Shown one piece after another: positions 16,686-24,644 of a stretch of 33,780 bases of DNA; within the stretch, counting starts at the first letter, position 1, and each line of letters begins with the position of its first letter. Made by a program: the position numbers and the translations under genes. Below the pieces are notes generated by a model. The model was not told the DNA's origin. It was given only the letters and a program-made list of their open reading frames with translations, and ran no database searches. Source of the DNA: Bacteroidota bacterium (lineage in GTDB: Bacteria > Bacteroidota > Bacteroidia > Chitinophagales > Chitinophagaceae); assembly GCA_005789565.1 (NCBI GenBank), contig SXXL01000037.1:1-33780 (forward strand), read 5' to 3'.

Positions 16686-18176
16686 ATGGCAACCAAAAAA
16701 TCTTCCCCGTCTTTATCGGATAAAATCGCGCTCGAAGGCCTCACCTTCGATGATGTTTTATTGATGCCCGGTTACAGTGAAGTACTGCCCCGGGAGGTTG
16801 ATATCCGCAGCCGACTGACCCCCCAGATCACCCTGAACATCCCCTTGCTGTCGGCGGCCATGGATACGGTCACCGAAGCGGCCTTGGCCATTGCGCTGGC
16901 GCGGGAAGGGGGACTGGGCATCCTGCACAAGAACATGACCATCGAAAAGCAGGCAGAGCAGGTTCGCAAAGTGAAAAGAAGTGAAAGCGGCCTGATCATC
17001 GATCCCGTCACCTTGGAAGCGAATGCCACCATTGGCGATGCCCTTCGGCTCATGCGCGAAAACCGGATCGGTGGCATTCCCATCATTGATAAGCAAGGTC
17101 GCTTAGTAGGTATTCTGACCAACCGGGACCTGCGATTCGAAGTCGACATGAAACGAAAGGTCAGCGAAGTGATGACCAAAGAAAATCTCTACACCGCACC
17201 CGAGGGAACGGACCTCAGAAAGGCCGAGCAACTATTCAAAAAGACCAAGGTCGAGAAACTGCCCATCGTCGATAAGAAGGGGAAGTTGGTCGGACTTTTT
17301 ACGTATAGCGATATCCTGAAATTGAAAAGTCACCCGCATGCCGTCAAAGATTCGTTTGGTCGTCTGCTGGTGGGCGCCGGGGTGGGCATCACCAAAGACA
17401 TTTTGGATCGCGTGGCTGCCTTGCAACACGTGGGGGTGGATGTGATCGCACTGGACAGTGCACACGGACACAGCCGGGGTGTGATCGATGCGTTGAAATT
17501 GGTCAAGAAAAATTTCCGGGGCGTAGAGGTGATCGCCGGTAATGTGGGAACGGCCGCCGGAGCGAAGGCCTTATCCGATGCCGGAGCGGATGCCGTGAAA
17601 GTGGGGATTGGTCCGGGTTCGATCTGCACCACCCGCATCGTAGCCGGTGCCGGGATGCCGCAGATGACGGCAGTGATGGAAGCGGCCGCCGCGCTGAAAA
17701 AATCACGCACCACCTTAATTGCGGATGGTGGCATTCGATACACGGGCGATATGGTGAAAGCCATCGCGGCCGGGGCCAATGCAGTGATGATGGGCAGCAT
17801 TTTTGCGGGGACGGAGGAGAGTCCGGGTGAGACCATCATTTACGAAGGAAGAAAATTCAAGGAATACCGGGGCATGGGCTCGTTGGGGGCGATGGCCACC
17901 GGCAGCAGCGACCGATATTTTCAGGACGGTGAGGCCGATGTAAAAAAATTCGTGCCGGAAGGCATTGAGGGACGTGTCGCGTACAAAGGCCTGCTTCGCG
18001 AAGTGGTCTATCAATTTGTAGGCGGACTCCGAGCCGGGATGGGATACTGTGGCGCGAAAAATATTCCCGCCCTTCAAGCCGCTAAGTTCGTGCGGATTAC
18101 CAATGCGGGCATGCGCGAGAGCCATGCGCACGACATCGACATCACGAAAGAGGCCCCGAATTACAGCCGGAGTTAA
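16686..18176 (+). CDS. guaB: IMP dehydrogenase
   Basis: GuaB oxidises IMP to XMP with NAD, the first committed step of GMP synthesis. The start is ATG 16686 ([21 protein letters not shown]); an open extension to 16524 lies inside the upstream gene. 496 residues, the normal length. After the N-terminal [13 protein letters not shown] come two CBS domains (~100-215, [20 protein letters not shown] and [18 protein letters not shown]), then the barrel with [14 protein letters not shown], the catalytic loop GPGSICTTR (Cys314), [22 protein letters not shown], and the flap [11 protein letters not shown]. Its TAA overlaps the end of the convergent SIMPL gene by four bases. It has its own promoter. Confidence 0.97.
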   Translation: MATKKSSPSLSDKIALEGLTFDDVLLMPGYSEVLPREVDIRSRLTPQITLNIPLLSAAMDTVTEAALAIALAREGGLGILHKNMTIEKQAEQVRKVKRSESGLIIDPVTLEANATIGDALRLMRENRIGGIPIIDKQGRLVGILTNRDLRFEVDMKRKVSEVMTKENLYTAPEGTDLRKAEQLFKKTKVEKLPIVDKKGKLVGLFTYSDILKLKSHPHAVKDSFGRLLVGAGVGITKDILDRVAALQHVGVDVIALDSAHGHSRGVIDALKLVKKNFRGVEVIAGNVGTAAGAKALSDAGADAVKVGIGPGSICTTRIVAGAGMPQMTAVMEAAAALKKSRTTLIADGGIRYTGDMVKAIAAGANAVMMGSIFAGTEESPGETIIYEGRKFKEYRGMGSLGAMATGSSDRYFQDGEADVKKFVPEGIEGRVAYKGLLREVVYQFVGGLRAGMGYCGAKNIPALQAAKFVRITNAGMRESHAHDIDITKEAPNYSRS

Positions 18177-18904
18177 TCGACTGCAAAGTCGACCCGGATC
18201 GTGATCGAAGCGGTCTTATTCCGGGAGATGGTATTGAATACACCACCGTAGGAATAATCCTCGTTGCTGTTCTGTCCCGTGATCTGAAATACCCCCATCG
18301 TTGCTTTTTTGATCTTCCCCAGATCACTCCCGGAATTCGTAGCAATGGTTTGAGCGCGCTCCTTCGCATCGGCACTGGCCTTGGCCAGCAGATCGATCTT
18401 CAGCTCGGAGAGTTTCGAGTAATAGTAAGAAGGCTGGGTCGAATTGAATTCAATGCCCCGTTGGATCAGCTCGGTGATCTCGCGAGAGATCTTTTCCACC
18501 TTATCGATGTTGCGGGAATCGACCGTGACGCTTTGCATCAACTTATATCCGGTGAAATCGGTACCCAGGGTACGACCCTCTGAATCATAGCGTGTATTGT
18601 ATTCCTTTTCGATGCCCACGGCTGAGAAGATCAACTCGGATTCCTGCACGCCTTTTTCCAACAAGTAGGTACGAATGGATTGTTCATCGGCTTTCAATTG
18701 AACATAGGCCATTTTGAGGTCCATCATCTTTCGGCTGTAATTGCCGCTCCAAACGATCTGATCGCTGGTGAAATCGGTAGCGGCCAGTCCCGTTACACTG
18801 ATCGTTTCCTGTGCGCGGAATTTGTATTTGTAAGCGCCGGCCAGCATCGACACACCCAACAAGGCCGTGAAACAGATCAAGATCGTTTTGACATAAGGTT
18901 TCAT
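18173..18904 (-). CDS. SIMPL (DUF541) domain-containing protein
   Basis: The 243-residue protein begins MKPYVKTILICFTALLGVSMLAGAYKYKFRAQ, a signal or single-anchor segment, then the SIMPL pattern: ISVTGLAATDFTSDQIVWSG, KGVQESELIFSAVGIEKEYN, a TGYKLMQSVTVDSRNIDKVEKIS stretch and KASADAKERAQTIATNSGSDLGKIKKATMGVFQIT. SIMPL proteins are periplasmic or exported, often oligomeric, with no settled biochemical role (some work points to oxidative stress). Convergent with guaB: the stop codons share bases 18173-18176. Divergent from lnt; its upstream minus strand has TAGCTTTA (18922-18929) as a possible -7. Confidence 0.9.
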   Translation of the reverse strand: MKPYVKTILICFTALLGVSMLAGAYKYKFRAQETISVTGLAATDFTSDQIVWSGNYSRKMMDLKMAYVQLKADEQSIRTYLLEKGVQESELIFSAVGIEKEYNTRYDSEGRTLGTDFTGYKLMQSVTVDSRNIDKVEKISREITELIQRGIEFNSTQPSYYYSKLSELKIDLLAKASADAKERAQTIATNSGSDLGKIKKATMGVFQITGQNSNEDYSYGGVFNTISRNKTASITIRVDFAVD

Positions 18905-18938
18905 CTGACTAGATTTTAAGATAAAGCTAACCCCTCGC

Positions 18939-18946
18939 TAGCTTAG
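18939..18946 (+). promoter_or_regulatory. -7-like box TAGCTTAG upstream of lnt
   Basis: The same octamer as upstream of the PorE-like gene, with one mismatch to TAnnTTTG. It ends three bases before an ATG at 18950 that opens a 15-codon ORF, and 47 bases before the lnt start. No clear -33. Confidence 0.4.
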
Positions 18947-18949
18947 AGA

Positions 18950-18997
18950 ATGTTAATTTCGTTCAAACGTCATTCCCGGCCAAACCCACTGATTTGA
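18950..18997 (+). CDS. Putative 15-codon leader ORF overlapping the lnt start
   Basis: ATG at 18950 opens MLISFKRHSRPNPLI and ends with TGA at 18995-18997. The lnt start TTG is at 18994-18996, so the two frames overlap in TTGA, a geometry typical of translational coupling by termination-reinitiation. The ATG follows the -7-like box by three bases, like other genes of this window. The peptide is basic and has no recognisable domain. It is not a displaced lnt N-terminus: lnt frame has no ATG between the upstream stop at 18928 and 18994. Whether it is translated is inference. Confidence 0.4.
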   Translation: MLISFKRHSRPNPLI

Positions 18998-20610
18998 ATC
19001 GTCTTCCGCCCATCTTACTTCCCCTGCTTGGAGGGATCCTGTTGTCGATCGCCTGGCCCACCCTTTCCTTCAGCCCGCTGCTCTTCGTGGCCTGGATTCC
19101 CCTGCTATGGATGGAGACCCGGGTTGCCAACCGGTGGCAATATGGCGGAGGGGTGTATCTGCACATGCTGGTCTGGAATGGCCTAACAACCTGGTGGATC
19201 TGGCACGCATCGGTACCGGGAGCGGTTTCGGCCATCCTGGCCAATAGTTTCCTGATGTGCCTGCCCTGGTGGGGGTATCGGTTTATCAAGAATAAGATGG
19301 GACAGCCGATGGGACTAACAGCCCTCCTCACCGGCTGGATGAGCTTTGAATATATTCATCTGCAGGATTGGGGACTGAGTTGGCCCTGGCTAACGCTGGG
19401 CAATGGTCTGGCTGCACAACCCGGTTGGATCCAATGGTATGAGTACACCGGCACCAGCGGCGGAACCCTTTGGATCCTTTTGGTAAACATATTGCTCTTT
19501 CTTCATTGGCATACCTTTAAAAAGGACTCGACAACCAATCGTTTTCCTTACCGATGGATCGCCCTGGTTATTGTTTTCTTGCCAATCGGTATTTCCAACT
19601 GGATCGATTATCGATCGAGTAAGGAAACGGATGCTGTACCCCGAGCGGAGGTGGCGGTGCTTCAACCCAATGTAGATCCGTATGAAAAAGTAAGCAGTTA
19701 CGCTTCTTTTGAAGTACAGCTGCAAAATCTCATCCGACAAAGCGAGGCAGGCATCACCGATCAAACCAGGTTATTGATCTGGCCGGAAACGGCCTTGTAT
19801 CGGTTGGGCGGCATCGGAGAAAGGGAACTGCGGGAGAAAGGCCGGTCCTTTGATTCACTATGGGCTTTTCTGCGACGTCATCCGAACCTAAGCCTGTTCA
19901 CCGGCGTGGAGAGCTATGGGGTCACGACGCAAAAAACGCCCAATAGTATCGAAGCACCCGAGTGGCTTTACCCGGCTGGAGAGAAGAAGCCGCTGTATGT
20001 AGAGTCTTACAACGGTGCGGCCCTGCTCGATACGACCGGGGCAAACCATTTTTATCACAAATCCAAACTGGTACCGGGGGTTGAAACCCTTCCCGGTTTC
20101 TTGCAATTCCTCGCAGGCTGGTTTGAGGAATTCGGGGGTACGTCGGGCGGGTATACACCGCAGTCGGATCGAACGGTGCTGCCCGCCCAGGTTGGCTTTC
20201 GGCTGGCCCCGGCCATTTGTTACGAAAGTATTTACGGGGAACACCTTAGTCGATATGTACGACAGGATGCCAACTTGCTGGCCATCATTACCAACGACGG
20301 TTGGTGGCAAAACACCCCCGGCCATAAACAACACGCTCTCTATGCCGGACTGCGGGCCATCGAAACCCGTTGCTGGGTGGTGCGCAGTGCGAACACGGGA
20401 ATCAGTGGGTTTATAGATCCCCATGGAAAATGGATCGATGCGCAGCCGTATAACACGGCTGCCTGTGTAACGCAGAAAATTCCCGTCGGCGGCGGACGGG
20501 CCACATTTTTTGTCCGCTACGGCGACATACTATCCAAAGCGGCGTTAATGTTTTGTATCGGGATTTGGATCGGGGCCTGGACGTTTCGACGGAGGAAGGA
20601 AAATTCCTAA
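18994..20610 (+). CDS. lnt: Apolipoprotein N-acyltransferase
   Basis: Lnt adds the third acyl chain to lipoproteins at the periplasmic face of the inner membrane, the last step of lipoprotein maturation. The 538-residue protein starts at TTG 18994 (MNRLPPILLPLLGGILLSIAWP, a usual Lnt opening). Several hydrophobic spans occupy ~1-215, then the nitrilase-type domain holds the catalytic triad: Glu265 in LLIWPETALYR, Lys356 in YHKSKLVPG, and Cys409 in APAICYESIYG, with a final membrane span at ~515-530. The first in-frame codon available is this TTG, coupled to a possible leader ORF. It is followed 43 bases later by a T9SS type B cargo gene. Confidence 0.93.
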   Translation: MNRLPPILLPLLGGILLSIAWPTLSFSPLLFVAWIPLLWMETRVANRWQYGGGVYLHMLVWNGLTTWWIWHASVPGAVSAILANSFLMCLPWWGYRFIKNKMGQPMGLTALLTGWMSFEYIHLQDWGLSWPWLTLGNGLAAQPGWIQWYEYTGTSGGTLWILLVNILLFLHWHTFKKDSTTNRFPYRWIALVIVFLPIGISNWIDYRSSKETDAVPRAEVAVLQPNVDPYEKVSSYASFEVQLQNLIRQSEAGITDQTRLLIWPETALYRLGGIGERELREKGRSFDSLWAFLRRHPNLSLFTGVESYGVTTQKTPNSIEAPEWLYPAGEKKPLYVESYNGAALLDTTGANHFYHKSKLVPGVETLPGFLQFLAGWFEEFGGTSGGYTPQSDRTVLPAQVGFRLAPAICYESIYGEHLSRYVRQDANLLAIITNDGWWQNTPGHKQHALYAGLRAIETRCWVVRSANTGISGFIDPHGKWIDAQPYNTAACVTQKIPVGGGRATFFVRYGDILSKAALMFCIGIWIGAWTFRRRKENS

Positions 20611-20653
20611 TTTCACTGATCCATCCCGCAACAAGTTTGTTGTTAAGGCATCC

Positions 20654-23275
20654 ATGAAGAAACTCCTGCTCACCGCTTTGCTGTCGCTATCGCTGGTGTT
20701 CGCCGAGGCGGCGCACATCAAAGGGGGTTTTTTTTCCTACCAATATCTCGGACCCGGACAGGGCACCAACCTCCGTTATCGGATTACGCTGACGGTGTAT
20801 ATGATCTGTAGTCCTTCCACCGGACAACTATCCAACCCCATCAACTTCAGCATCTTCAACGCCGGCAACAATCAGTTCATCCAGAACGTCAGCGTACCCA
20901 TCACCAACCAGTACAATTTGGGAAAAGCAGGCGATGAACCCTGTATCTCGGGTGATCAAAGCGGATGCTATTATACGATCGTCATTTACGACTTGCCGGT
21001 GATCGAACTGGCCCCTTCCACCTCCGGCTATATCATCGCCTATCAGCGTTGCTGTCGGATCGCCGGGATCAACAATATTCAGAACTCCGGAGCGGTCGGT
21101 AACACATTCTCCATACAGATCCCCGGAACGAATGTGTTTGCGGGTGCGGAGACCAACAGCAGTCCGCAGTTTCTGGTGAACGATACCGCAGTCGTTTGCG
21201 CCAACAACTATTTTCAATACTCCTTCCAGGCCACCGATCCGAATGGCGATTCGCTGGCCTACGAACTATGTGATGCGATTCAGGGTGGTGATCAAACCAA
21301 TAACTCACCCCCGACGGCTGCCAATCCTCCCTATGGTGCCGTTCCCTATTCCTTCGCCTACTCCGGCGCGTTTCCGTTGGGGCCGGCGGTCACCATCAAT
21401 TCCCAGACCGGACTCATCAGTGGCACAGCCCCGAGTATGTCTGGTGAATACGTGGTATGCGTCTGTGTGCGGGAATACCGAAACGGGATCTTGATCAGTA
21501 CCACCCGAAAAGAACTGCACATCCGAGTGGGCGATTGTACACCCCTCAATGCTCAACTTTCCCCCCGCACTACTACCTGTGAGGGTTTCACGGTGAATTT
21601 TAGCAACGAAGCAACCAATCCCTCGAATGCGGAATTTGTTTGGTCCTTCGGCCAGCCCCAACTGGGAAGTGGCGATACCTCCTATTTACCCGCCCCCACC
21701 CATACCTACACCGATACCGGCACGTACATCGCCAAACTGAGAATCTCGCTGCCAGGCGGACTCTGTGCCGATACCGCCAACGTAGTGATCCGCGTGTATC
21801 CGGGCTTCTTCCCCGGTTTTCTGGTAAACGGAAGTTGTTACACCACCCCCTATCAATTCACCGACACCACTCGAACCAATTATGGCGTGGTCGATAGCTG
21901 GTCCTGGAATTTTGGAGACGTCAGCACCCTGGCCGATACGTCCAGGAATCAGAATGCGCAGTGGACCTTCAATGCACCCGGACCCAAAACCGCCACCCTC
22001 ATCGTTACCAATTCAAAAGGCTGTAAGGACACGGCCCAGGTGAATTTTGTGGTATTGGACAAACCCATCCTAAACTTGCCGTTCCGAGACACCCTGATCT
22101 GTGTGCCGGATACCATCCAATTGCAAGCCAATGGGTCGGGCACATTCGACTGGCAACCCAACACCAATATCATAAATCCAACTTCGCCCAATCCCCGGGT
22201 ATATCCATCCGCCACCACCTGGTATTATGTCAATCTGACGGAGAACGGATGTGCGAACCGCGACTCGGTCCGCATTCGCGTTACGCAAGGCGTACAACTT
22301 TCGATCAGTTCCGATACCACCATCTGTCGGGGTGACCCCGTCCAACTCCAAGCCAGTGGAAATGCCACGGCATATAATTGGTCGCCCCCGATCGGCCTCA
22401 GTAACCCGGGCATTGCCAATCCGATCGCCACGCCCCTGGCACCCAGCGTCACGTATCAAGTAACGGGTAGTATCGGTACCTGTCGGGATGTACGCACGCT
22501 GACCATTCGAACGGTCCCCTACCCGCAAGCCAACGCCGGAAACGATCTGACGCTTTGTTTCAACACGTCGGGACAATTGCAAGCACAGATCACGGGCAAC
22601 CGTTTCCAATGGAGCCCCACCGCCTACTTGAATAATCCGAATATCCTGAATCCCTTGGCCACCCCGCCCCGCACGACGATGTATCGATTGTTTGCATACG
22701 ATAATCAAGGCTGTCCCAAACCCGGTATCGATTCGGTGCTGGTGACTGTTCAACCCCGCATTCGCGCCAATGCCGGAAGGGATACGATCGTGATCGTCGG
22801 CCAACCGCTTCAACTGAACGGTAGTGGTGGCGTGAACTATACCTGGTCGCCGGCGATCGGACTCAACAGCACCACCATATCCAACCCCATCGGCATTTAT
22901 GGGTCCAACATCGACAGCGTACGATACAAACTGGTGGTGCGCGATGCCGCCGGCTGTGCCGATTCGGCCTACATGACCGTTCGCGTATACCGAACCCCCG
23001 TCAGCATTTTTGTGCCCACCGCCTTCACGCCCAATGGCGACGGACTCAATGACCTGGCCCGACCCATCTGTGTGGGCATCCGAAAGATCCACTACTTCAC
23101 CATCTACAACCGCTGGGGCGAGTTGGTGTTTACGACCAACCAAGACCGTCAAGGCTGGAATGGGATCTATCGAGGACAGCCGCAAGGATCGGCCGTATTC
23201 GTTTGGGTCGTAAGTGCCGAGGACTACGACGGAAAACCCTATTTTGGCAAAGGAACCGTAACCTTGATCCGATAA
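20654..23275 (+). CDS. Large secreted protein with four Ig/PKD-like repeats and a CHU_C (T9SS type B) domain
   Basis: An 873-residue exported protein with a signal peptide (MKKLLLTALLSLSLVFAEAA). The N-terminal ~20-290 region (HIKGGFFSYQYLG, YIIAYQRCCR, SFQATDPNGDSLAYEL) is the domain commonly found at the start of large Bacteroidota adhesin-like proteins. Next come PKD-like modules (~295-470; EFVWSFGQPQ, DSWSWNFGDVS), then four tandem ~77-residue Ig/PKD-like repeats (475-546, 547-623, 624-700, 701-782) and the CHU_C sorting domain (~783-873; VPTAFTPNGDGLND, IYNRWGELVF, GTVTLIR). The C-terminus marks it as type B cargo of T9SS, expected on the surface or in the medium. An adhesin or matrix role is inference. 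Confidence 0.9.
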   Translation: MKKLLLTALLSLSLVFAEAAHIKGGFFSYQYLGPGQGTNLRYRITLTVYMICSPSTGQLSNPINFSIFNAGNNQFIQNVSVPITNQYNLGKAGDEPCISGDQSGCYYTIVIYDLPVIELAPSTSGYIIAYQRCCRIAGINNIQNSGAVGNTFSIQIPGTNVFAGAETNSSPQFLVNDTAVVCANNYFQYSFQATDPNGDSLAYELCDAIQGGDQTNNSPPTAANPPYGAVPYSFAYSGAFPLGPAVTINSQTGLISGTAPSMSGEYVVCVCVREYRNGILISTTRKELHIRVGDCTPLNAQLSPRTTTCEGFTVNFSNEATNPSNAEFVWSFGQPQLGSGDTSYLPAPTHTYTDTGTYIAKLRISLPGGLCADTANVVIRVYPGFFPGFLVNGSCYTTPYQFTDTTRTNYGVVDSWSWNFGDVSTLADTSRNQNAQWTFNAPGPKTATLIVTNSKGCKDTAQVNFVVLDKPILNLPFRDTLICVPDTIQLQANGSGTFDWQPNTNIINPTSPNPRVYPSATTWYYVNLTENGCANRDSVRIRVTQGVQLSISSDTTICRGDPVQLQASGNATAYNWSPPIGLSNPGIANPIATPLAPSVTYQVTGSIGTCRDVRTLTIRTVPYPQANAGNDLTLCFNTSGQLQAQITGNRFQWSPTAYLNNPNILNPLATPPRTTMYRLFAYDNQGCPKPGIDSVLVTVQPRIRANAGRDTIVIVGQPLQLNGSGGVNYTWSPAIGLNSTTISNPIGIYGSNIDSVRYKLVVRDAAGCADSAYMTVRVYRTPVSIFVPTAFTPNGDGLNDLARPICVGIRKIHYFTIYNRWGELVFTTNQDRQGWNGIYRGQPQGSAVFVWVVSAEDYDGKPYFGKGTVTLIR

Positions 23276-23283
23276 TCTACCCC

Positions 23284-24042
23284 ATGGCCAGAACCATCTT
23301 CATCACCGGTGCCAGCTCCGGATTCGGAAAAGCCTGCGCCGAAAAGTTTGCCGCTGCCGGCGACCGCCTGATCCTGCTCGCCCGCCGAAAAGATCGATTG
23401 CAACGCCTGGCCGAGGAGCTGAAAAATGATCATCAAACCGAAAGCCTGATCCTCGCGGCCGATGTGCGCGATCAAACTGCCGTGACCGAACAGATCGAGC
23501 AGCTGCCCGCTGCGTGGAGCCGAATCGATGTGTTGATCAATAATGCGGGCCTGGCCTTGGGTCGCGACTTCTTCGAGGAGGCCAATCTGAGCGATTGGAA
23601 TACGATGATCGATACCAACGTGAAAGGGCTGCTCTATGTGGCACAAGCGGTGGCTAAAAAAATGTCGGCACAAAAACACGGACACATCCTCAACATCGGC
23701 TCCATCGCCGGGAAAGAAGTGTATGAGAAAGGAAATGTGTACTGCGCCACCAAATTTGCCGTAGATGCCATCAGCAAAGCGATGCGGATCGACCTGCTGC
23801 GCCACGGCATCAAAGTCACGGCCATCCATCCCGGTGCCGCCGAAACAGAATTCTCGCTCGTGCGCTTTAAGGGGGATGCCGACACGGCCAACCAAGTTTA
23901 TAATGGTTTCAAACCCCTTACGGGAGAGGATATTGCGGCGGTGGCATTCTATTGCGCCGGGTTACCCGCCCATGTCTGCATCAACGATCTAACACTTACC
24001 TGCACCCAACAGGGCTCCTCGATACACATTCAAAGGGATTGA
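23284..24042 (+). CDS. SDR-family NAD(P)-dependent oxidoreductase (YdfG-like)
   Basis: The 252-residue protein begins at ATG 23284 (MARTIFITGASSGFGKACAEKF); the longer open frame into the upstream gene is rejected. It shows the classical short-chain dehydrogenase features: TGASSGFG (cofactor binding), NNAG, a catalytic Ser in the NIGSIAG segment, and the YxxxK pair in YCATKFAVDA. The Arg pair in LARRKDRL suggests NADP preference. The closest group is YdfG-like serine/3-hydroxy acid dehydrogenases, but the substrate cannot be assigned. It lies eight bases after the cargo gene, so it is probably in the same transcription unit as lnt. Confidence 0.88.
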   Translation: MARTIFITGASSGFGKACAEKFAAAGDRLILLARRKDRLQRLAEELKNDHQTESLILAADVRDQTAVTEQIEQLPAAWSRIDVLINNAGLALGRDFFEEANLSDWNTMIDTNVKGLLYVAQAVAKKMSAQKHGHILNIGSIAGKEVYEKGNVYCATKFAVDAISKAMRIDLLRHGIKVTAIHPGAAETEFSLVRFKGDADTANQVYNGFKPLTGEDIAAVAFYCAGLPAHVCINDLTLTCTQQGSSIHIQRD

Positions 24043-24114
24043 TTTTCGAAACTTCCCCTCGTAGTTTTTCGATTGAGGCATCTTTTTTTGCTGATTGACG
24101 CCCCCTTCTTTGGA

Positions 24115-24140
24115 ATAGGCATAGGCAGACGCCTATTTTT
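24115..24140 (+). terminator. Hairpin with T-tract after the lnt-SDR unit
   Basis: ATAGGC (24121-24126) pairs perfectly with GCCTAT (24131-24136) across AGAC and is followed by TTTT up to 24140. A second, directly adjacent copy of ATAGGC (24115-24120) could pair with the same 3' arm, giving two registers. It lies about 75 bases after the SDR stop and just before the next gene, a suitable place for a plus-strand intrinsic terminator. Stem is only six base pairs. Confidence 0.6.
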
Positions 24141-24161
24141 ATGTCAATCCTACCCTATCCT

Positions 24162-24641
24162 ATGAAATTGACACACCTGACCATCCCGCTGATCTTGTCG
24201 CTGGCCCTGCCGGCCATGGCACAAGTCCGCGCCACTCCCCACATTCGTTCGCAAGTAGACAGCCTGAAAAACCTCTACGCCAATGATGGTTTTCAGCTGT
24301 TGAAAGAAACACCCCTGCAAATGGAAAGTGAATACGAGATCCCCATCGTACTACCGCTGACCCAGGGAACTTTTTATCAATTTGTGTTCATCGGCGAACG
24401 ATCCTCCCGCCTCTACGAAGTACGCATGTACGACTGGCAGGAAAAACAGGTTGCTTTTCTTCAGAAACGATGGGGAGACGTGGATGGAAACGTGATCGCC
24501 TTTTCCTTTATCCCCAAATCATCCGAATACCACCTGGTGCGACCGGTACAGGTCAACAAACAGCAAAAACGAGATCTGAATGGGTATGTGATGCTGTTCA
24601 AGAAGTTGGCCGATGCTACGGCTACTGTCCGCACCAAATGA
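24162..24641 (+). CDS. Small secreted protein, unknown function
   Basis: I prefer ATG 24162 (MKLTHLTIPLILSLALPAMAQ, signal peptide) over ATG 24141, which sits in the T-tract of the preceding hairpin. The 159-residue product has a mature part of ~138 residues with alternating strands: EYEIPIVLPLTQGTFYQFVFIG, SRLYEVRMYDWQEKQ and SEYHLVRPVQVN, suggesting a single beta-sandwich domain, periplasmic or surface exposed. No catalytic motif or sorting domain is visible and I do not recognise the family. It ends three bases before the sprA stop codon on the other strand, in a tail-to-tail arrangement without room for a terminator. Confidence 0.75.
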   Translation: MKLTHLTIPLILSLALPAMAQVRATPHIRSQVDSLKNLYANDGFQLLKETPLQMESEYEIPIVLPLTQGTFYQFVFIGERSSRLYEVRMYDWQEKQVAFLQKRWGDVDGNVIAFSFIPKSSEYHLVRPVQVNKQQKRDLNGYVMLFKKLADATATVRTK

Positions 24642-24644
24642 TCT

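Noticed and set aside
20629-20640. Small palindrome AACAA-GT-TTGTT before the 873-residue cargo gene
   Set aside because: Too short and AT-rich to separate from chance; no T-run and no known operator resembles it.
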